From positions 56,149-120,148 of the forward strand of contig DATAXP010000057.1 of NCBI GenBank assembly GCA_036272935.1: a stretch of 64,000 nt of DNA, read 5' to 3'. Under the pieces are notes generated by a model. It ran no database searches. It was not told the origin of the DNA and saw nothing but the letters and a program-made list of their open reading frames with translations. Both the position numbers and the translations under genes were made by a program. Below are positions 24,586 to 33,260 of the stretch, piece by piece. Position 1 is the stretch's first letter, and every line of letters begins with the position of its first letter. This DNA comes from DATAXP01 sp036272935 (GTDB taxonomy: Bacteria > Planctomycetota > Planctomycetia > Pirellulales > PNKZ01).

Positions 24586-25139
24586 ACCCGCTGGGTCGAA
24601 ATCTGCTCGCCGCGATTTGCGTGCTGCTGGTCGGCGGTGTCGCTGCCGGTCAAAGCGGCCGGCCTGTTCGACAGGCACTTTACGATGCCCCGTTGACGCC
24701 GAGCACGCCGCCGGTTTTCGAGCGTCCTGCATCCGGGATTCCGCTCTCGCCTCCGCAACACGACGTTCAACAAGCCGATCAAGGCAAGCGCTCGACCACG
24801 CGGCTTCCCACGGCCAGCCCGTCAGGAGTGACGGTCGCGGCGAGCACCGTTCTTGTTGTGGGGCTGTTCCTGCTCGCGGCGTGGCTGATGCGGCGCGGCA
24901 TGCCGCGCGCCGCGGGAAGATTGTCGCCGGAAGTTGTCGAAGTGCTAGGGCACGCACCGCTTGCGGGTCGACAACAGGTGCGGCTCGTGAAATTCGGCAA
25001 CAAGCTGGTCCTGTTGGCCTCGTCGGCCACTGGCAGCGAACCGATCGCGGAGATCACCGATCGCGCTGAAGTCGAGCGGTTGGTGGCGCTTTGCCGTCCG
25101 ATGGCGCACGCGCCGCAGGAGCCGGCAGATGTCGACTAG
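24582..25139 (+). CDS. fliO: Flagellar biosynthesis protein FliO
   Basis: A 185-residue protein with an N-terminal hydrophobic segment (LLAAICVLLVGGVAAG, possibly a signal peptide), a Pro/Ser/Thr-rich periplasmic linker, and a single transmembrane helix (VAASTVLVVGLFLLAAWLM, around residues 86-104). A cytoplasmic domain (VVEVLGHAPLAGRQQVRLVKFGNKLVLLASS) follows. This is the FliO arrangement. FliO helps FliP assemble into the gate. Its ATG overlaps the fliN stop and its 3' end overlaps fliP by 11 nt. Confidence 0.85.
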   Translation: MNPLGRNLLAAICVLLVGGVAAGQSGRPVRQALYDAPLTPSTPPVFERPASGIPLSPPQHDVQQADQGKRSTTRLPTASPSGVTVAASTVLVVGLFLLAAWLMRRGMPRAAGRLSPEVVEVLGHAPLAGRQQVRLVKFGNKLVLLASSATGSEPIAEITDRAEVERLVALCRPMAHAPQEPADVD

Positions 25140-25953
25140 CCGAGCACTTGCCGTGTTTTTGACCGTCGGCCTGGCGGCAGGCACCGGCACGGCCTGGGCA
25201 CAAGAATCGCCCATGCCACTGCAGCCGGCCGAGGCAGCCGCAAGGATGCAGGAATTGCCGACGGTGCTCAAGGGTGGACCGGCGGCGTGGCTGAGTCCGC
25301 AGGGACTTTCCTCGACCGTGCAGATGATGTTGCTGGTGACCGTCGTCAGCCTGGCGCCGGCGGCGCTGCTGATGACGACCTGCTTTGTGCGCGTCGCCGT
25401 GGTGCTGGGGTTCTTGCGGCAGGCGTTGGGAACGCAGCAGTTGCCACCGAACCAGGTGATGACCTCGATCGCGCTGTTCGTCACGCTGGCCGTGATGATG
25501 CCGGTGTGGAAGCAAGTGTACGAGGATGGCATCAAGCCCTACACCGACGAGAAGATCGGTTTCGACGAAGCGTGGCACTCGGGGTGCAAGCCGGTGCGCA
25601 AGTTCATGAGCCTGCAGATCGAGCGAACCGGCAACAGCGAGGATGTGTGGCTGTTCGTCGATCGCAGCGCCGGGGCGGCGGTGCCGCAGAGCTATGACGA
25701 CGTGCCGCTGGAAGCGTTGATGCCGGCCTTCATGCTCAGCGAGCTCAAGACAGCGTTCTTGATCGGCTTCCAGGTGTTCCTGCCGTTCATGGTGCTCGAC
25801 TTGGTGATCTCGTCAGTGCTGGCGGCGATGGGACTATCAGCGCTCTCACCGGCGATGGTGTCGCTGCCCTTCAAGCTACTGCTATTCGTGTTGGTCGATG
25901 GCTGGCACCTGGTCGTCGGCATGCTGCTGGAAAGTTTTCAGGCATTCACCTAA
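25129..25953 (+). CDS. fliP: Flagellar export gate protein FliP
   Basis: A 274-residue protein with a cleavable signal (ALAVFLTVGLAAGTGTAWAQ). The conserved core LAPAALLMTTCFVRVAVVLGFLRQALGTQQLPPNQV and the C-terminal ELKTAFLIGFQVFLPFMVLDLVISSVLAAMG are textbook FliP. The last segment is LPFKLLLFVLVDGWHLVVGMLL. Five FliP subunits with FliR and FliQ form the export pore. The stop is a TAA touching the next ATG. Confidence 0.97.
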   Translation: MSTSRALAVFLTVGLAAGTGTAWAQESPMPLQPAEAAARMQELPTVLKGGPAAWLSPQGLSSTVQMMLLVTVVSLAPAALLMTTCFVRVAVVLGFLRQALGTQQLPPNQVMTSIALFVTLAVMMPVWKQVYEDGIKPYTDEKIGFDEAWHSGCKPVRKFMSLQIERTGNSEDVWLFVDRSAGAAVPQSYDDVPLEALMPAFMLSELKTAFLIGFQVFLPFMVLDLVISSVLAAMGLSALSPAMVSLPFKLLLFVLVDGWHLVVGMLLESFQAFT

Positions 25954-25976
25954 TGACGCCGAGGGAACGCAGCGCT

Positions 25977-26243
25977 ATGGACACACACGACGTGGTGGAC
26001 GTGGGCCGCGAAGCGTTGGCGATGGCGATGTTGCTGAGCACGCCAATGCTGGTGACCGGGCTGGTCATCGGACTCGTGGTTGGACTGATCCAAGCGCTGA
26101 CGCAGATTCAGGAACAGTCGATCGCGCTGGTGCCTCGACTGGTGGGAGTGTTGGTCGCGTTTTCGCTCACGCTTCCCTGGGCGATCGCCCAGTTGCAGCA
26201 ATATGTGCACGATTTGTTCACGCAGATTCCGCAACGCCTGTGA
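25977..26243 (+). CDS. fliQ: Flagellar export gate protein FliQ
   Basis: An 88-residue protein with two transmembrane helices (MAMLLSTPMLVTGLVIGLVVGLI and VPRLVGVLVAFSLTLPWAI) and the conserved ALTQIQEQSIALVPRL between them. The ATG at 25977 gives the family's usual length and has GAGGG at a good distance. The ATG at 25953 overlaps the fliP stop but would add eight unconserved residues. Confidence 0.95.
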   Translation: MDTHDVVDVGREALAMAMLLSTPMLVTGLVIGLVVGLIQALTQIQEQSIALVPRLVGVLVAFSLTLPWAIAQLQQYVHDLFTQIPQRL

Positions 26244-26267
26244 GCGCCACCGCCGCGACGCGACACG

Positions 26268-27044
26268 ATGTTCGATCCGCTTTTGTTGGCCGCGCATGCC
26301 GTGACATTCGGGCTGATCGTGGCCCGCGTGGCGGGGCTGTTCGTCGCGGCGCCGTGGCTGGCGGGCATCGGCGTCCCTTGGACCGTGCGCGGCTTGTTCG
26401 TTTTTGCGCTGGCGTTGATACTGCTGCCGACACAGACTGCCGCGGCAATCGACCCAGCACTCGCTTGGCCCCGGCTGGTATTGATGGGCGCCGGTGAGCT
26501 GCTTGTCGGATTGGTACTGGGGCTGGGCGTGACGATCGTCATTGGCGGCTTGCAGCTTGCCGGGCAGTTGATCGCCCAGTTGGGAGGCCTGGCGACGGCC
26601 GAGTTGTTCGATCCACAGCTCGATGTCGAGGTGCCGGCGCTGTCGCATTTCCTGATGTTGTTCGGCCTGACCATGTTCATGATTCTCGGCGGCCATCGGA
26701 TCGTCATCGGTGGATTGATCGAGAGCTTCGCAGTGGTGCCGGTAGGCAGTGCGACGCTATCAACGGCGCCGCTCGAAGCCTTGGTAACGATGCTCGCGAA
26801 CGGTTTCTCGTTGGGGCTGCGCGCCGCGGCACCAGCAGTCGCGGCACTGTTGATGGTCGCTGGGCTGGCAAGCTTGCTCGCGCGCGCAGTGCCGCAAATG
26901 AACTTGATGACGGCGAGTGCAGGATGCCACGCGCTGGTTGCCCTGGGTGTGCTTGGTCTCTCGCTGGGGAGCATCGCACTGGCGATGCGCGACGAGATTG
27001 AACCGACCGTCGAACTGCTGCTGCGAAGCCTGGCCGTCCAGTAA
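26268..27044 (+). CDS. fliR: Flagellar export gate protein FliR
   Basis: A 258-residue membrane protein with six to seven hydrophobic helices. The N-terminus is FDPLLLAAHAVTFGLIVARVAGLFVAAPWL; the next conserved block is ELLVGLVLGLGVTIVIGGLQLAGQLIAQLGG. MFMILGGHRIVIGGLIESF and LLARAVPQMNLMTASAG are typical of FliR/SctT. Its position after fliQ and before flhB is standard. The length is normal. Confidence 0.95.
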   Translation: MFDPLLLAAHAVTFGLIVARVAGLFVAAPWLAGIGVPWTVRGLFVFALALILLPTQTAAAIDPALAWPRLVLMGAGELLVGLVLGLGVTIVIGGLQLAGQLIAQLGGLATAELFDPQLDVEVPALSHFLMLFGLTMFMILGGHRIVIGGLIESFAVVPVGSATLSTAPLEALVTMLANGFSLGLRAAAPAVAALLMVAGLASLLARAVPQMNLMTASAGCHALVALGVLGLSLGSIALAMRDEIEPTVELLLRSLAVQ

Positions 27045-27077
27045 TGCCGCCGCGAGGCAGGCCTCACGGAGCACCGC

Positions 27078-27875
27078 ATGCCCGAGCGCGACGATGAAGC
27101 GACGATCGAAGCCACGCCGCATCGCCGCGAGTTGGCGCGGCAGCAAGGACACGCCGCCAAAAGTGCGCAACTGACGGGTGCCTTGGCGGTGGCCGGTGGT
27201 CTGGCGTTGATCCTGTGGTTCGGTGGATCGATGGCGACGTTCCTTGGCGCGTTGGCCGCCGAGCAACTTGGCGGAAAGGCGTGGTTGACGGCCGATGCCG
27301 CGCTGATGACCGAACGAGCTGACGCGGCGCTCGCCGAGTTGGCGAAGACGGTGTTGCCGATGCTCGCACTCTTGGCGGCGTTGGCAATCGTGGCCAATGT
27401 CGGGCAGACCGGTGTGCAAATCCTGCCGCAGCGGTTGTTGCCCGACTGGCGGCGGGTCGATCCGCTGGAAGGATTGCCGCGAATCTTTTCTCCGGCCAGT
27501 GCCGGGCGGGCGGCGGCGAGCATGGTGAAGCTGATGCTGTTGGTCGGCGCGGCCTATTGGCTGGCGGTCAATGAACTGCCGGCAATGATGGGATTGGTCG
27601 ATCAACCGCTGCCGCAAATTGCCGAGTACCTGACGAGCCACCTGCTCATGGCGCTGCTGAAGCTCGGCTGCGCGCTGGTCGCCGTGGGCGCAGTTGACTA
27701 CGCCTTGCAGTGGTGGCAGCGCGAGCGTGATCTGCGCATGACGCCGCGGGAGCTGCGCGACGAGATGAAGAACCAGCAGCCGAAGATCGCGGCGGCCTCG
27801 CGCCGGCGACAAGCGCAGTCCGCATCGTCACTCGCCATTGGCCGGACAGAGCCGATCGCGCATCAGACGTCGTAG
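27078..27875 (+). CDS. flhB: Flagellar export protein FlhB, C-terminally truncated
   Basis: A 265-residue FlhB whose usual length is 350-380. The start ATPHRRELARQQGHAAKSAQL, the GVQILPQRLLPDWRRVDPLEGLPRIFS motif and the four-helix membrane region are all intact. The cytoplasmic start WWQRERDLRMTPRELRDEMKNQQPKI is also present. The protein then ends after about 30 further residues (RRRQAQSASSLAIG...), with no NPTH autocleavage site and no C-terminal cleaved domain. Its stop overlaps the end of the oppositely oriented sulfotransferase by 13 nt. It may be a real shortened form or a gene end lost when the sulfotransferase block inserted. Confidence 0.92.
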   Translation: MPERDDEATIEATPHRRELARQQGHAAKSAQLTGALAVAGGLALILWFGGSMATFLGALAAEQLGGKAWLTADAALMTERADAALAELAKTVLPMLALLAALAIVANVGQTGVQILPQRLLPDWRRVDPLEGLPRIFSPASAGRAAASMVKLMLLVGAAYWLAVNELPAMMGLVDQPLPQIAEYLTSHLLMALLKLGCALVAVGAVDYALQWWQRERDLRMTPRELRDEMKNQQPKIAAASRRRQAQSASSLAIGRTEPIAHQTS

Positions 27876-29011
27876 CCGCAGCGCCGCATGAACGGTCCCC
27901 AGCGCTCGGCCACCTGTTGGCGCTCGGCGTCGGTGATCTTTGGGTAACGGTTCGTCTGGTAGCCGTCCATGCTGTTCACAAACGCTTCGAGCTTTGGCCG
28001 GGCCTCGGCAAAACCGCCGAGCTCGAGCTGCGTGTAGATCTTTTCGATCTCGCCCAGCGGATCGTTCACCAGGTCTTCGTAGCGCACTTCGCAAAAGTGT
28101 CCCTGTGGGATGCGCGGCACGTCGGCGTCGAACTTACGATACATCTTCGCGAACGTATCGAGCACGTAGTCTTGCAGTCCCTCGAAGCGGGGCACCTGCA
28201 CGCCATGACGCGGATACAGCTTCCGCCACAGGTTCATCGTCGACGCATACACGGTGTACGGATCGCGCACGATGTGCACGAAGCGAGCCTCGGGGAACAT
28301 CTCCAGTAGCGTGCCAACTCGGCCGGTGTGCGTGGGACTCTTCAGCACCAGCCGCTTGGGCGCACGGTAGTAAAGCTGCTTCAGGAACCGCATCAAACCG
28401 GCCTTCCAGTCGGTCAGTTGCTGGTCGCTGAGCCCCTCCATCGTCAGGTATTCGGGGTCTTGCGGCGGATGATTCGGGAAGGCGATCGTCAGATACGGCG
28501 ACCGCATGCCGAGATTGCACAGCGCGAACTCGTCTTCCTGCGGACGATCCCAGCCGGCGGGCATGTTGTCCATCGGCCGCTGCGACGGCAGAACGGACCA
28601 GCGGCTGAACAGCGGCTCAGTAAGCAGAAAATGATTCGGCGACAGGCAAGCGAACGTGCTCGGAAAGCCGTGGCGCTGGTCGAGCACCATCAGCTCGTGC
28701 AGCAGCGTGGTCCCCGAACGCCAATGTCCCAGCACGAAGATCGGCGGCTGGTCGATCTGAACCTTGTCGACTCGAGCATTGAACACCAGCGCCTGGACAT
28801 ACGACCAGAAGCTGTTGAACACGCCCCAGGCGGTGACGGCGATGGCGACGTGCCAATGCTGCCAGCTCACGTCCCAGCGATTGCGCGCGAGTAGCCGCAG
28901 CCAACCGCCCAGATTCATGCCCACCCAGAAGCGCGGTGCGAAGATGTGCTCGGAGAGGCTCAACTGTTGTTGCGACTTCCAAGGTTCGACCGCGACCGAC
29001 ATGATGACCAA
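27863..29011 (-). CDS. Sulfotransferase family protein
   Basis: A 382-residue PAPS-dependent sulfotransferase. The 5'-phosphosulfate loop is IFVLGHWRSGTTLLHEL (around residue 92). The 3'-phosphate motif is FVHIVRDPYTVYAST (around residue 245). KRLVLKSPTHTGRV is typical of the heparan/trehalose type. A hydrophobic segment near residues 55-72 (AIAVTAWGVFNSFWSYVQALVF) may act as a membrane anchor. It sits convergently on the end of flhB and, with the following thioredoxin gene, splits the flagellar operon. Planctomycetes often encode many sulfotransferases and sulfatases. Confidence 0.9.
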   Translation of the reverse strand: MVIMSVAVEPWKSQQQLSLSEHIFAPRFWVGMNLGGWLRLLARNRWDVSWQHWHVAIAVTAWGVFNSFWSYVQALVFNARVDKVQIDQPPIFVLGHWRSGTTLLHELMVLDQRHGFPSTFACLSPNHFLLTEPLFSRWSVLPSQRPMDNMPAGWDRPQEDEFALCNLGMRSPYLTIAFPNHPPQDPEYLTMEGLSDQQLTDWKAGLMRFLKQLYYRAPKRLVLKSPTHTGRVGTLLEMFPEARFVHIVRDPYTVYASTMNLWRKLYPRHGVQVPRFEGLQDYVLDTFAKMYRKFDADVPRIPQGHFCEVRYEDLVNDPLGEIEKIYTQLELGGFAEARPKLEAFVNSMDGYQTNRYPKITDAERQQVAERWGPFMRRCGYDV

Positions 29012-29171
29012 CCTATCTGCGACTCGCCCGAACGATCGACGACGTCAACGAAGCAAGAGGCGTTTTGAATTGCCTATCTTAACGAGCAACGCCCAAACGC
29101 GGAAGCCGCGGCGGAAGTCCTGCTGCCGACAACATTGACGACTTGTTGTCGCCCCTGCCGGTGCGAACCCG

Positions 29172-29702
29172 TCAGAACGATCGTGCATCGCCGGCTTTGG
29201 GCACGCGCCGCACCACGGCTTGCAACGCCGCTTGCATTTCGATGCTCAACTGCTCGGCCGGCTGTTTGCCGGTCACCCGATTCAGGGGCACTCCCTGCGC
29301 CGAGAGAAACTGCACGGTGGGAAAACTGCGGACGCGGAATTGTCGGCAGACCTCAGGCTCGGCGTCAGCATCGACCAGCACGCACACAAACCGGTCGGAC
29401 AGCGCAACCACCATATCTTGGCAGAATGCATCGTCGGCCATCGCGTGGCAGTAGTGGCACCAACTGGCGGTGAAGAACACCAGCATCGGCTTGCTTTGCT
29501 GGCGCACTTGCTCACGGCCAGCCTGATAGCCAGCGATAAACGCGATCCGTCCGCGTGACAGCTTTTCCGAATCTGCGTGTTCGCCGGTTGCTGGCAACGG
29601 CCCCGCTTGCTGCTGGCAGCCGAGGCTCGCGCAGCACGCGGCGGCGCATAGCCACCGTGGCCAACACTTGCCTGCGATTGTGGTTAACCGTCGCGCTTCC
29701 AT
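29172..29702 (-). CDS. Thioredoxin-like lipoprotein
   Basis: A 176-residue protein with a lipoprotein signal (WLCAAACCASLGC, lipobox around residues 26-29). The thioredoxin domain has LVFFTASWCHYCHAM, with the CHYC active site, and the cis-proline region FRVRSFPTVQFLS. It would act at the outer face of the cytoplasmic membrane or in the periplasm as a disulfide reductase. It is next to the sulfotransferase on the same strand and 160 nt upstream of it, so the two may be co-transcribed. Confidence 0.9.
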   Translation of the reverse strand: MEARRLTTIAGKCWPRWLCAAACCASLGCQQQAGPLPATGEHADSEKLSRGRIAFIAGYQAGREQVRQQSKPMLVFFTASWCHYCHAMADDAFCQDMVVALSDRFVCVLVDADAEPEVCRQFRVRSFPTVQFLSAQGVPLNRVTGKQPAEQLSIEMQAALQAVVRRVPKAGDARSF

Positions 29703-29963
29703 GCTCTGCTCGCTGCTAGCAAGGGCCCGGTTCCGTGGGCCGGTCGGAGTGTGTTATCGCCCCGACATTTTGTCAAACTGAAGCAAAAGCGATTGCACGA
29801 CAGCAACTCTAGCCAGCCCAAACGTTTCGCGTTCGTCATGTCATCGCGCAGCCGGTGCCGGCAAACGGACTGGACAGCCGCGGTCGATTCGACTACTTTT
29901 CGCCCCTCTTCACAGCCGCCCCTGCGTTACCCACCGCGGCATCGAATTCCCATCGGAGACTGC

Positions 29964-32075
29964 ATGGCAACGACTGCCTTGCCATCGATTGGCATGCGCA
30001 CCGCGTTCGGCCGGGCCGCCGACTTGGCGCTTCCCGTCGGGCTGGTTGCTAGCGTGCTGGTCATCCTGATGCCGATGCCGCCGGTGCTCATGGACGTGCT
30101 GCTGACGCTGAACATCGCCGCGGCAGTGATCATGCTACTGACGACCGTGTATGTGAAGACGCCGCTGGAGTTCAATGTGTTCCCGTCGCTGCTACTGGCG
30201 ACCACTTTGGGGCGGCTCGTGCTGAACGTCGCCACGACACGCTTGATCCTGACGCGCGGTCAATCGCACGGACTCGACGCCGCCGGCGAAGTAGTGCGAG
30301 CATTCGGCGAGTTCGTCGCCGGCGACAAGGTGGCCGTCGGGCTCGTAATCTTCGCGATCTTGGTGGTGATTCAATTTGTTGTCATTACGAAAGGTGCGAC
30401 CCGCATCAGCGAGGTTGCTGCTCGCTTCGCGCTTGATGGTTTGCCAGGGCGACAAATGGCGATCGATGCCGACGTGAACGCCGGCACAATCGACCAGGCC
30501 GAGGCCCGCCGCCGCCGCGCCGAGGTGGCCCAGCAGGCCGACTTTTTCGGGGCCATGGATGGTGCCAGCAAATTCGTCCGCGGCGATGCAATTGCAGGCA
30601 TCGCCATCATCGCGGTGAACATTGTCGGCGGACTGTTCATCGGAATCTTCGATGCCGGCATGTCGATCAGCCAAGCGGGCGAGGTGTTCACGAAGTTGAC
30701 GATCGGCGACGGACTGGCGAGCCAGGTTCCCGCGTTTCTGATTTCGCTGGCCGCTGGCCTGCTGGTGACACGCAGCAACACCGAGAGCAACTTGCCACAA
30801 GAGTTCGTGCGACAGCTGCTCTCGCGGCCGCGGGCGCTCGTGGTGACCGGGGCGTTCCTCGCCTTGCTGGTGTTGACGAACCTGCCGACCGTGCCGCTGC
30901 TGGGCCTCGGCGGAGCGTGCCTGGCGCTGGCCGCAAGCATCTCGCGTCGTCAGCAGACCGAGCAAACCGCCGCCGCCAAGGCAGCCGCCGAGCGACGGCC
31001 TACCGACGAACGTATTGAGAACCACCTGGTCGTCGATCCAATCGAGCTCGAATTGGGCGTCGGACTGCTGCGATTTGCAGATACCAAGCGCGGCGGCGAC
31101 TTGTTGGAGCGTGTTGCGCGTGTTCGGCAGAACATCGCCCACGATCTGGGCATCATCATGCCCAAGCTGCGCATCCGCGATAACACTCGCCTGGAAACGA
31201 ACCAGTATCGCATCAAGCTCGCCGGTCATGCCGTGGCCGAAGCGACGATTTGGCCTTCCAGGCTGTTGGCGATTTATCCGGCCAATGGTGCTGTTCGCCT
31301 GAATGGACCCGCGGGAAGCGATCCAGCCAGCGGAGCGGCGGGAGTGTGGATCGAGCCGGCCGACCAAAGCCGCGCCGTTGCCCAAGGTTGCCGCATCGTC
31401 GAGCCGGTCAGCACGATGGTCGCCCACGTGGCGGCGGTTGTCACAGGGCATGCCAGCGAGCTGCTGACGCGCGATGCCGCAAAGCATCTGATCGACGAGC
31501 TCAGGCAGCGTTCGCCGGCAGTGGTCGACGAACTGATCCCCGGCGTGATGAAGTTGGCCGAAGTTCAGCAAGTGCTCCAGGCGCTACTGGCTGAAGGCGT
31601 GTCGATCCGCTCGCTGGAAACGATTCTCGAAACGCTGGGCGATGAAGCGGGGCGCGACAAAAGCATCGCACGGCTTACCGAATGCGTGCGCCGCCGCCTG
31701 GCGCGGAGCATCTCGGCACGGTATCGCGACGGCCAGAATCGTTTGCGTGTCGTGACGATCGACGCGGATGTGGAAGCTCGCCTGCGCGCGGGGCTCGTCG
31801 AGCACGACGGCGGCTCGGCCATCCGAATGCCTCCGTCCGAAATCGATGAGATTTGCCGCACGATCGCTCTGGCAACCGAGCGCTTCGAGCGGCAGGCCAG
31901 TGCCCCCGTGGTGCTAGTCGCCCCCGACATTCGGCCGGCACTGAAACAGATCACCGATTCCCGGCTGCCGCAGCTCGTCGTGCTCAGCTACGAGGAAATC
32001 TCCGCCGATACCCGTGTCGAATCAATCGCGGTGGCTACTAGCAACCAGCAACTCGCAACCAGCAACTCTCTATGA
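29964..32075 (+). CDS. flhA: Flagellar export gate protein FlhA
   Basis: A 703-residue protein with eight predicted helices in the N-terminal half and a cytoplasmic C-terminal domain. Typical segments are NIAAAVIMLLTTVYV and LEFNVFPSLLLATTLGRLVLNVATTRLIL. The FHIPEP block is ADVNAGTIDQAEARRRRAEVAQQADFFGAMDGASKFVRGD, and the cytoplasmic part begins about residue 345 (RRQQTEQTAAAKA). GGAG is 7 nt before ATG 29964; a longer upstream frame has no homology. It starts anew after the sulfotransferase/thioredoxin interruption, so it needs its own promoter. The last codons are the 14-bp tandem repeat at 32041. Confidence 0.96.
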   Translation: MATTALPSIGMRTAFGRAADLALPVGLVASVLVILMPMPPVLMDVLLTLNIAAAVIMLLTTVYVKTPLEFNVFPSLLLATTLGRLVLNVATTRLILTRGQSHGLDAAGEVVRAFGEFVAGDKVAVGLVIFAILVVIQFVVITKGATRISEVAARFALDGLPGRQMAIDADVNAGTIDQAEARRRRAEVAQQADFFGAMDGASKFVRGDAIAGIAIIAVNIVGGLFIGIFDAGMSISQAGEVFTKLTIGDGLASQVPAFLISLAAGLLVTRSNTESNLPQEFVRQLLSRPRALVVTGAFLALLVLTNLPTVPLLGLGGACLALAASISRRQQTEQTAAAKAAAERRPTDERIENHLVVDPIELELGVGLLRFADTKRGGDLLERVARVRQNIAHDLGIIMPKLRIRDNTRLETNQYRIKLAGHAVAEATIWPSRLLAIYPANGAVRLNGPAGSDPASGAAGVWIEPADQSRAVAQGCRIVEPVSTMVAHVAAVVTGHASELLTRDAAKHLIDELRQRSPAVVDELIPGVMKLAEVQQVLQALLAEGVSIRSLETILETLGDEAGRDKSIARLTECVRRRLARSISARYRDGQNRLRVVTIDADVEARLRAGLVEHDGGSAIRMPPSEIDEICRTIALATERFERQASAPVVLVAPDIRPALKQITDSRLPQLVVLSYEEISADTRVESIAVATSNQQLATSNSL
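32041..32068 (+). repeat. 14-bp perfect tandem repeat at the 3' end of flhA
   Basis: GCAACCAGCAACTC at 32041-32054 is repeated exactly at 32055-32068. It encodes the unusual Ser/Asn/Gln tail of FlhA (ATSNQQLATSNSL) and ends three bases before the overlapping flhF ATG. Confidence 0.95.
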
Positions 32076-33253
32076 ACGTGCAAACTTTTCGAGCGCGAAC
32101 GATCCAAGAGGCGTTGGCCCAGGTGCGCCGCAGTCTGGGCCCTGAGGCCGCCGTGCTGCACACGCGCGAAGTCAATGCTTCGGGCCCGCTCGGCTGGTTT
32201 CCCGCCTTGCGCCGCATCGAGGTGACCGCAGCCCTGGGGGTCAACGTACCTAGCCGCCTTCCGGCCCCCGAAGCGCTCGACGCTCCGCAGCCGTCGTCGG
32301 TCGCGCCGCCGAGTGTTGGGAAAAGGGCCGTCGCTCCGTCACGCCATTCGATGCACGACGAAGTCAAGGGGCAGCTCAACGAGTTGCAGGCGCTGGTCGA
32401 AAACCTTTGCCGTCGCACGCGTCCCAATCAAGCAGCTGAGCTGCCCGATGTGCTGTTTCGGCTCTACACCGATCTGCTCGACGTCGAGGTGGGCGAAGAG
32501 CTGGCCCGTGAACTGGTCGAACGGGCGCGCACGACCATCGCTCGGCCCGGGCTCGACGACCTGTTGCTCATCAAGGCCCACCTGGCCGGCATGCTCGAGG
32601 AAGAGATTTCGATCACCGGTCCCTTGGCGATCCATCCGGGATGCTGCCGGCGCGTCTCACTGGTCGGCCCCACGGGAGTCGGCAAGACCACGACGATCGC
32701 CAAGCTGGCGGCCAACTACCGGCTGCGCGAGAAGCGCAAGATCGGCCTGATCACGGTCGACACGTACCGCATCGCCGCGGTCGAGCAACTGCGCACTTAC
32801 GCCGACATCATGGACCTGCCGATGCAGGTTGTCTCGACGCCGCGCGAGATGCGCCAGGCAGTGCGCGCGATGGCTCACCTGGAACTGGTGTTAATTGACA
32901 CCGCCGGGCGCAGTCCGAAAGACGAGGTGAAGATCCAGGAACTCAAGTCGTTCCTGGCCGAGGCCGAAACCGACGAAGTACACCTGGTGCTGAGCGTCGC
33001 CGCCGGGGCGAGCACGCTGCGGCGCACTGCCGAGTGCTTTGCCGACGTGGGCACCAGCGCGTTGATCTTCACCAAGCTCGACGAAGCGAACAGCTTCGGC
33101 CACTTGCTGCCGCTGCTACGAGATTGCCGCTTGCCGATCAGCTATTTGACCGATGGGCAGAACGTGCCGGACGATATCGCGGCGGCCGAACGAAGCCGGA
33201 TCGCGCAGCTCATTCTTGGCACCGACGAACACGTGACCGGGGCGCAACGGTAA
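32072..33253 (+). CDS. flhF: Flagellar biosynthesis GTPase FlhF
   Basis: A 393-residue SRP-type GTPase. The N-terminal basic domain (FRARTIQEALAQVRRSLGPEAAVLHTREV) is FlhF-specific. The N domain is around residues 145-195. The GTPase motifs are SLVGPTGVGKTTTIAKLAA (G1), VDTYRIAAVEQLRTYADI, LVLIDTAGRSPKD (G3) and FTKLDEANSFG (G4). FlhF sets flagellar position with FlhG. Its ATG overlaps the flhA stop (ATGA). Confidence 0.95.
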   Translation: MNVQTFRARTIQEALAQVRRSLGPEAAVLHTREVNASGPLGWFPALRRIEVTAALGVNVPSRLPAPEALDAPQPSSVAPPSVGKRAVAPSRHSMHDEVKGQLNELQALVENLCRRTRPNQAAELPDVLFRLYTDLLDVEVGEELARELVERARTTIARPGLDDLLLIKAHLAGMLEEEISITGPLAIHPGCCRRVSLVGPTGVGKTTTIAKLAANYRLREKRKIGLITVDTYRIAAVEQLRTYADIMDLPMQVVSTPREMRQAVRAMAHLELVLIDTAGRSPKDEVKIQELKSFLAEAETDEVHLVLSVAAGASTLRRTAECFADVGTSALIFTKLDEANSFGHLLPLLRDCRLPISYLTDGQNVPDDIAAAERSRIAQLILGTDEHVTGAQR

Positions 33254-33260
33254 ATTGCCC

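Noticed and set aside
27850..27900. FlhB frameshift instead of truncation
   Set aside because: The region beyond the FlhB stop is fully used by the intact C-terminus of the sulfotransferase on the other strand, and no NPTH-like sequence is seen in another frame.
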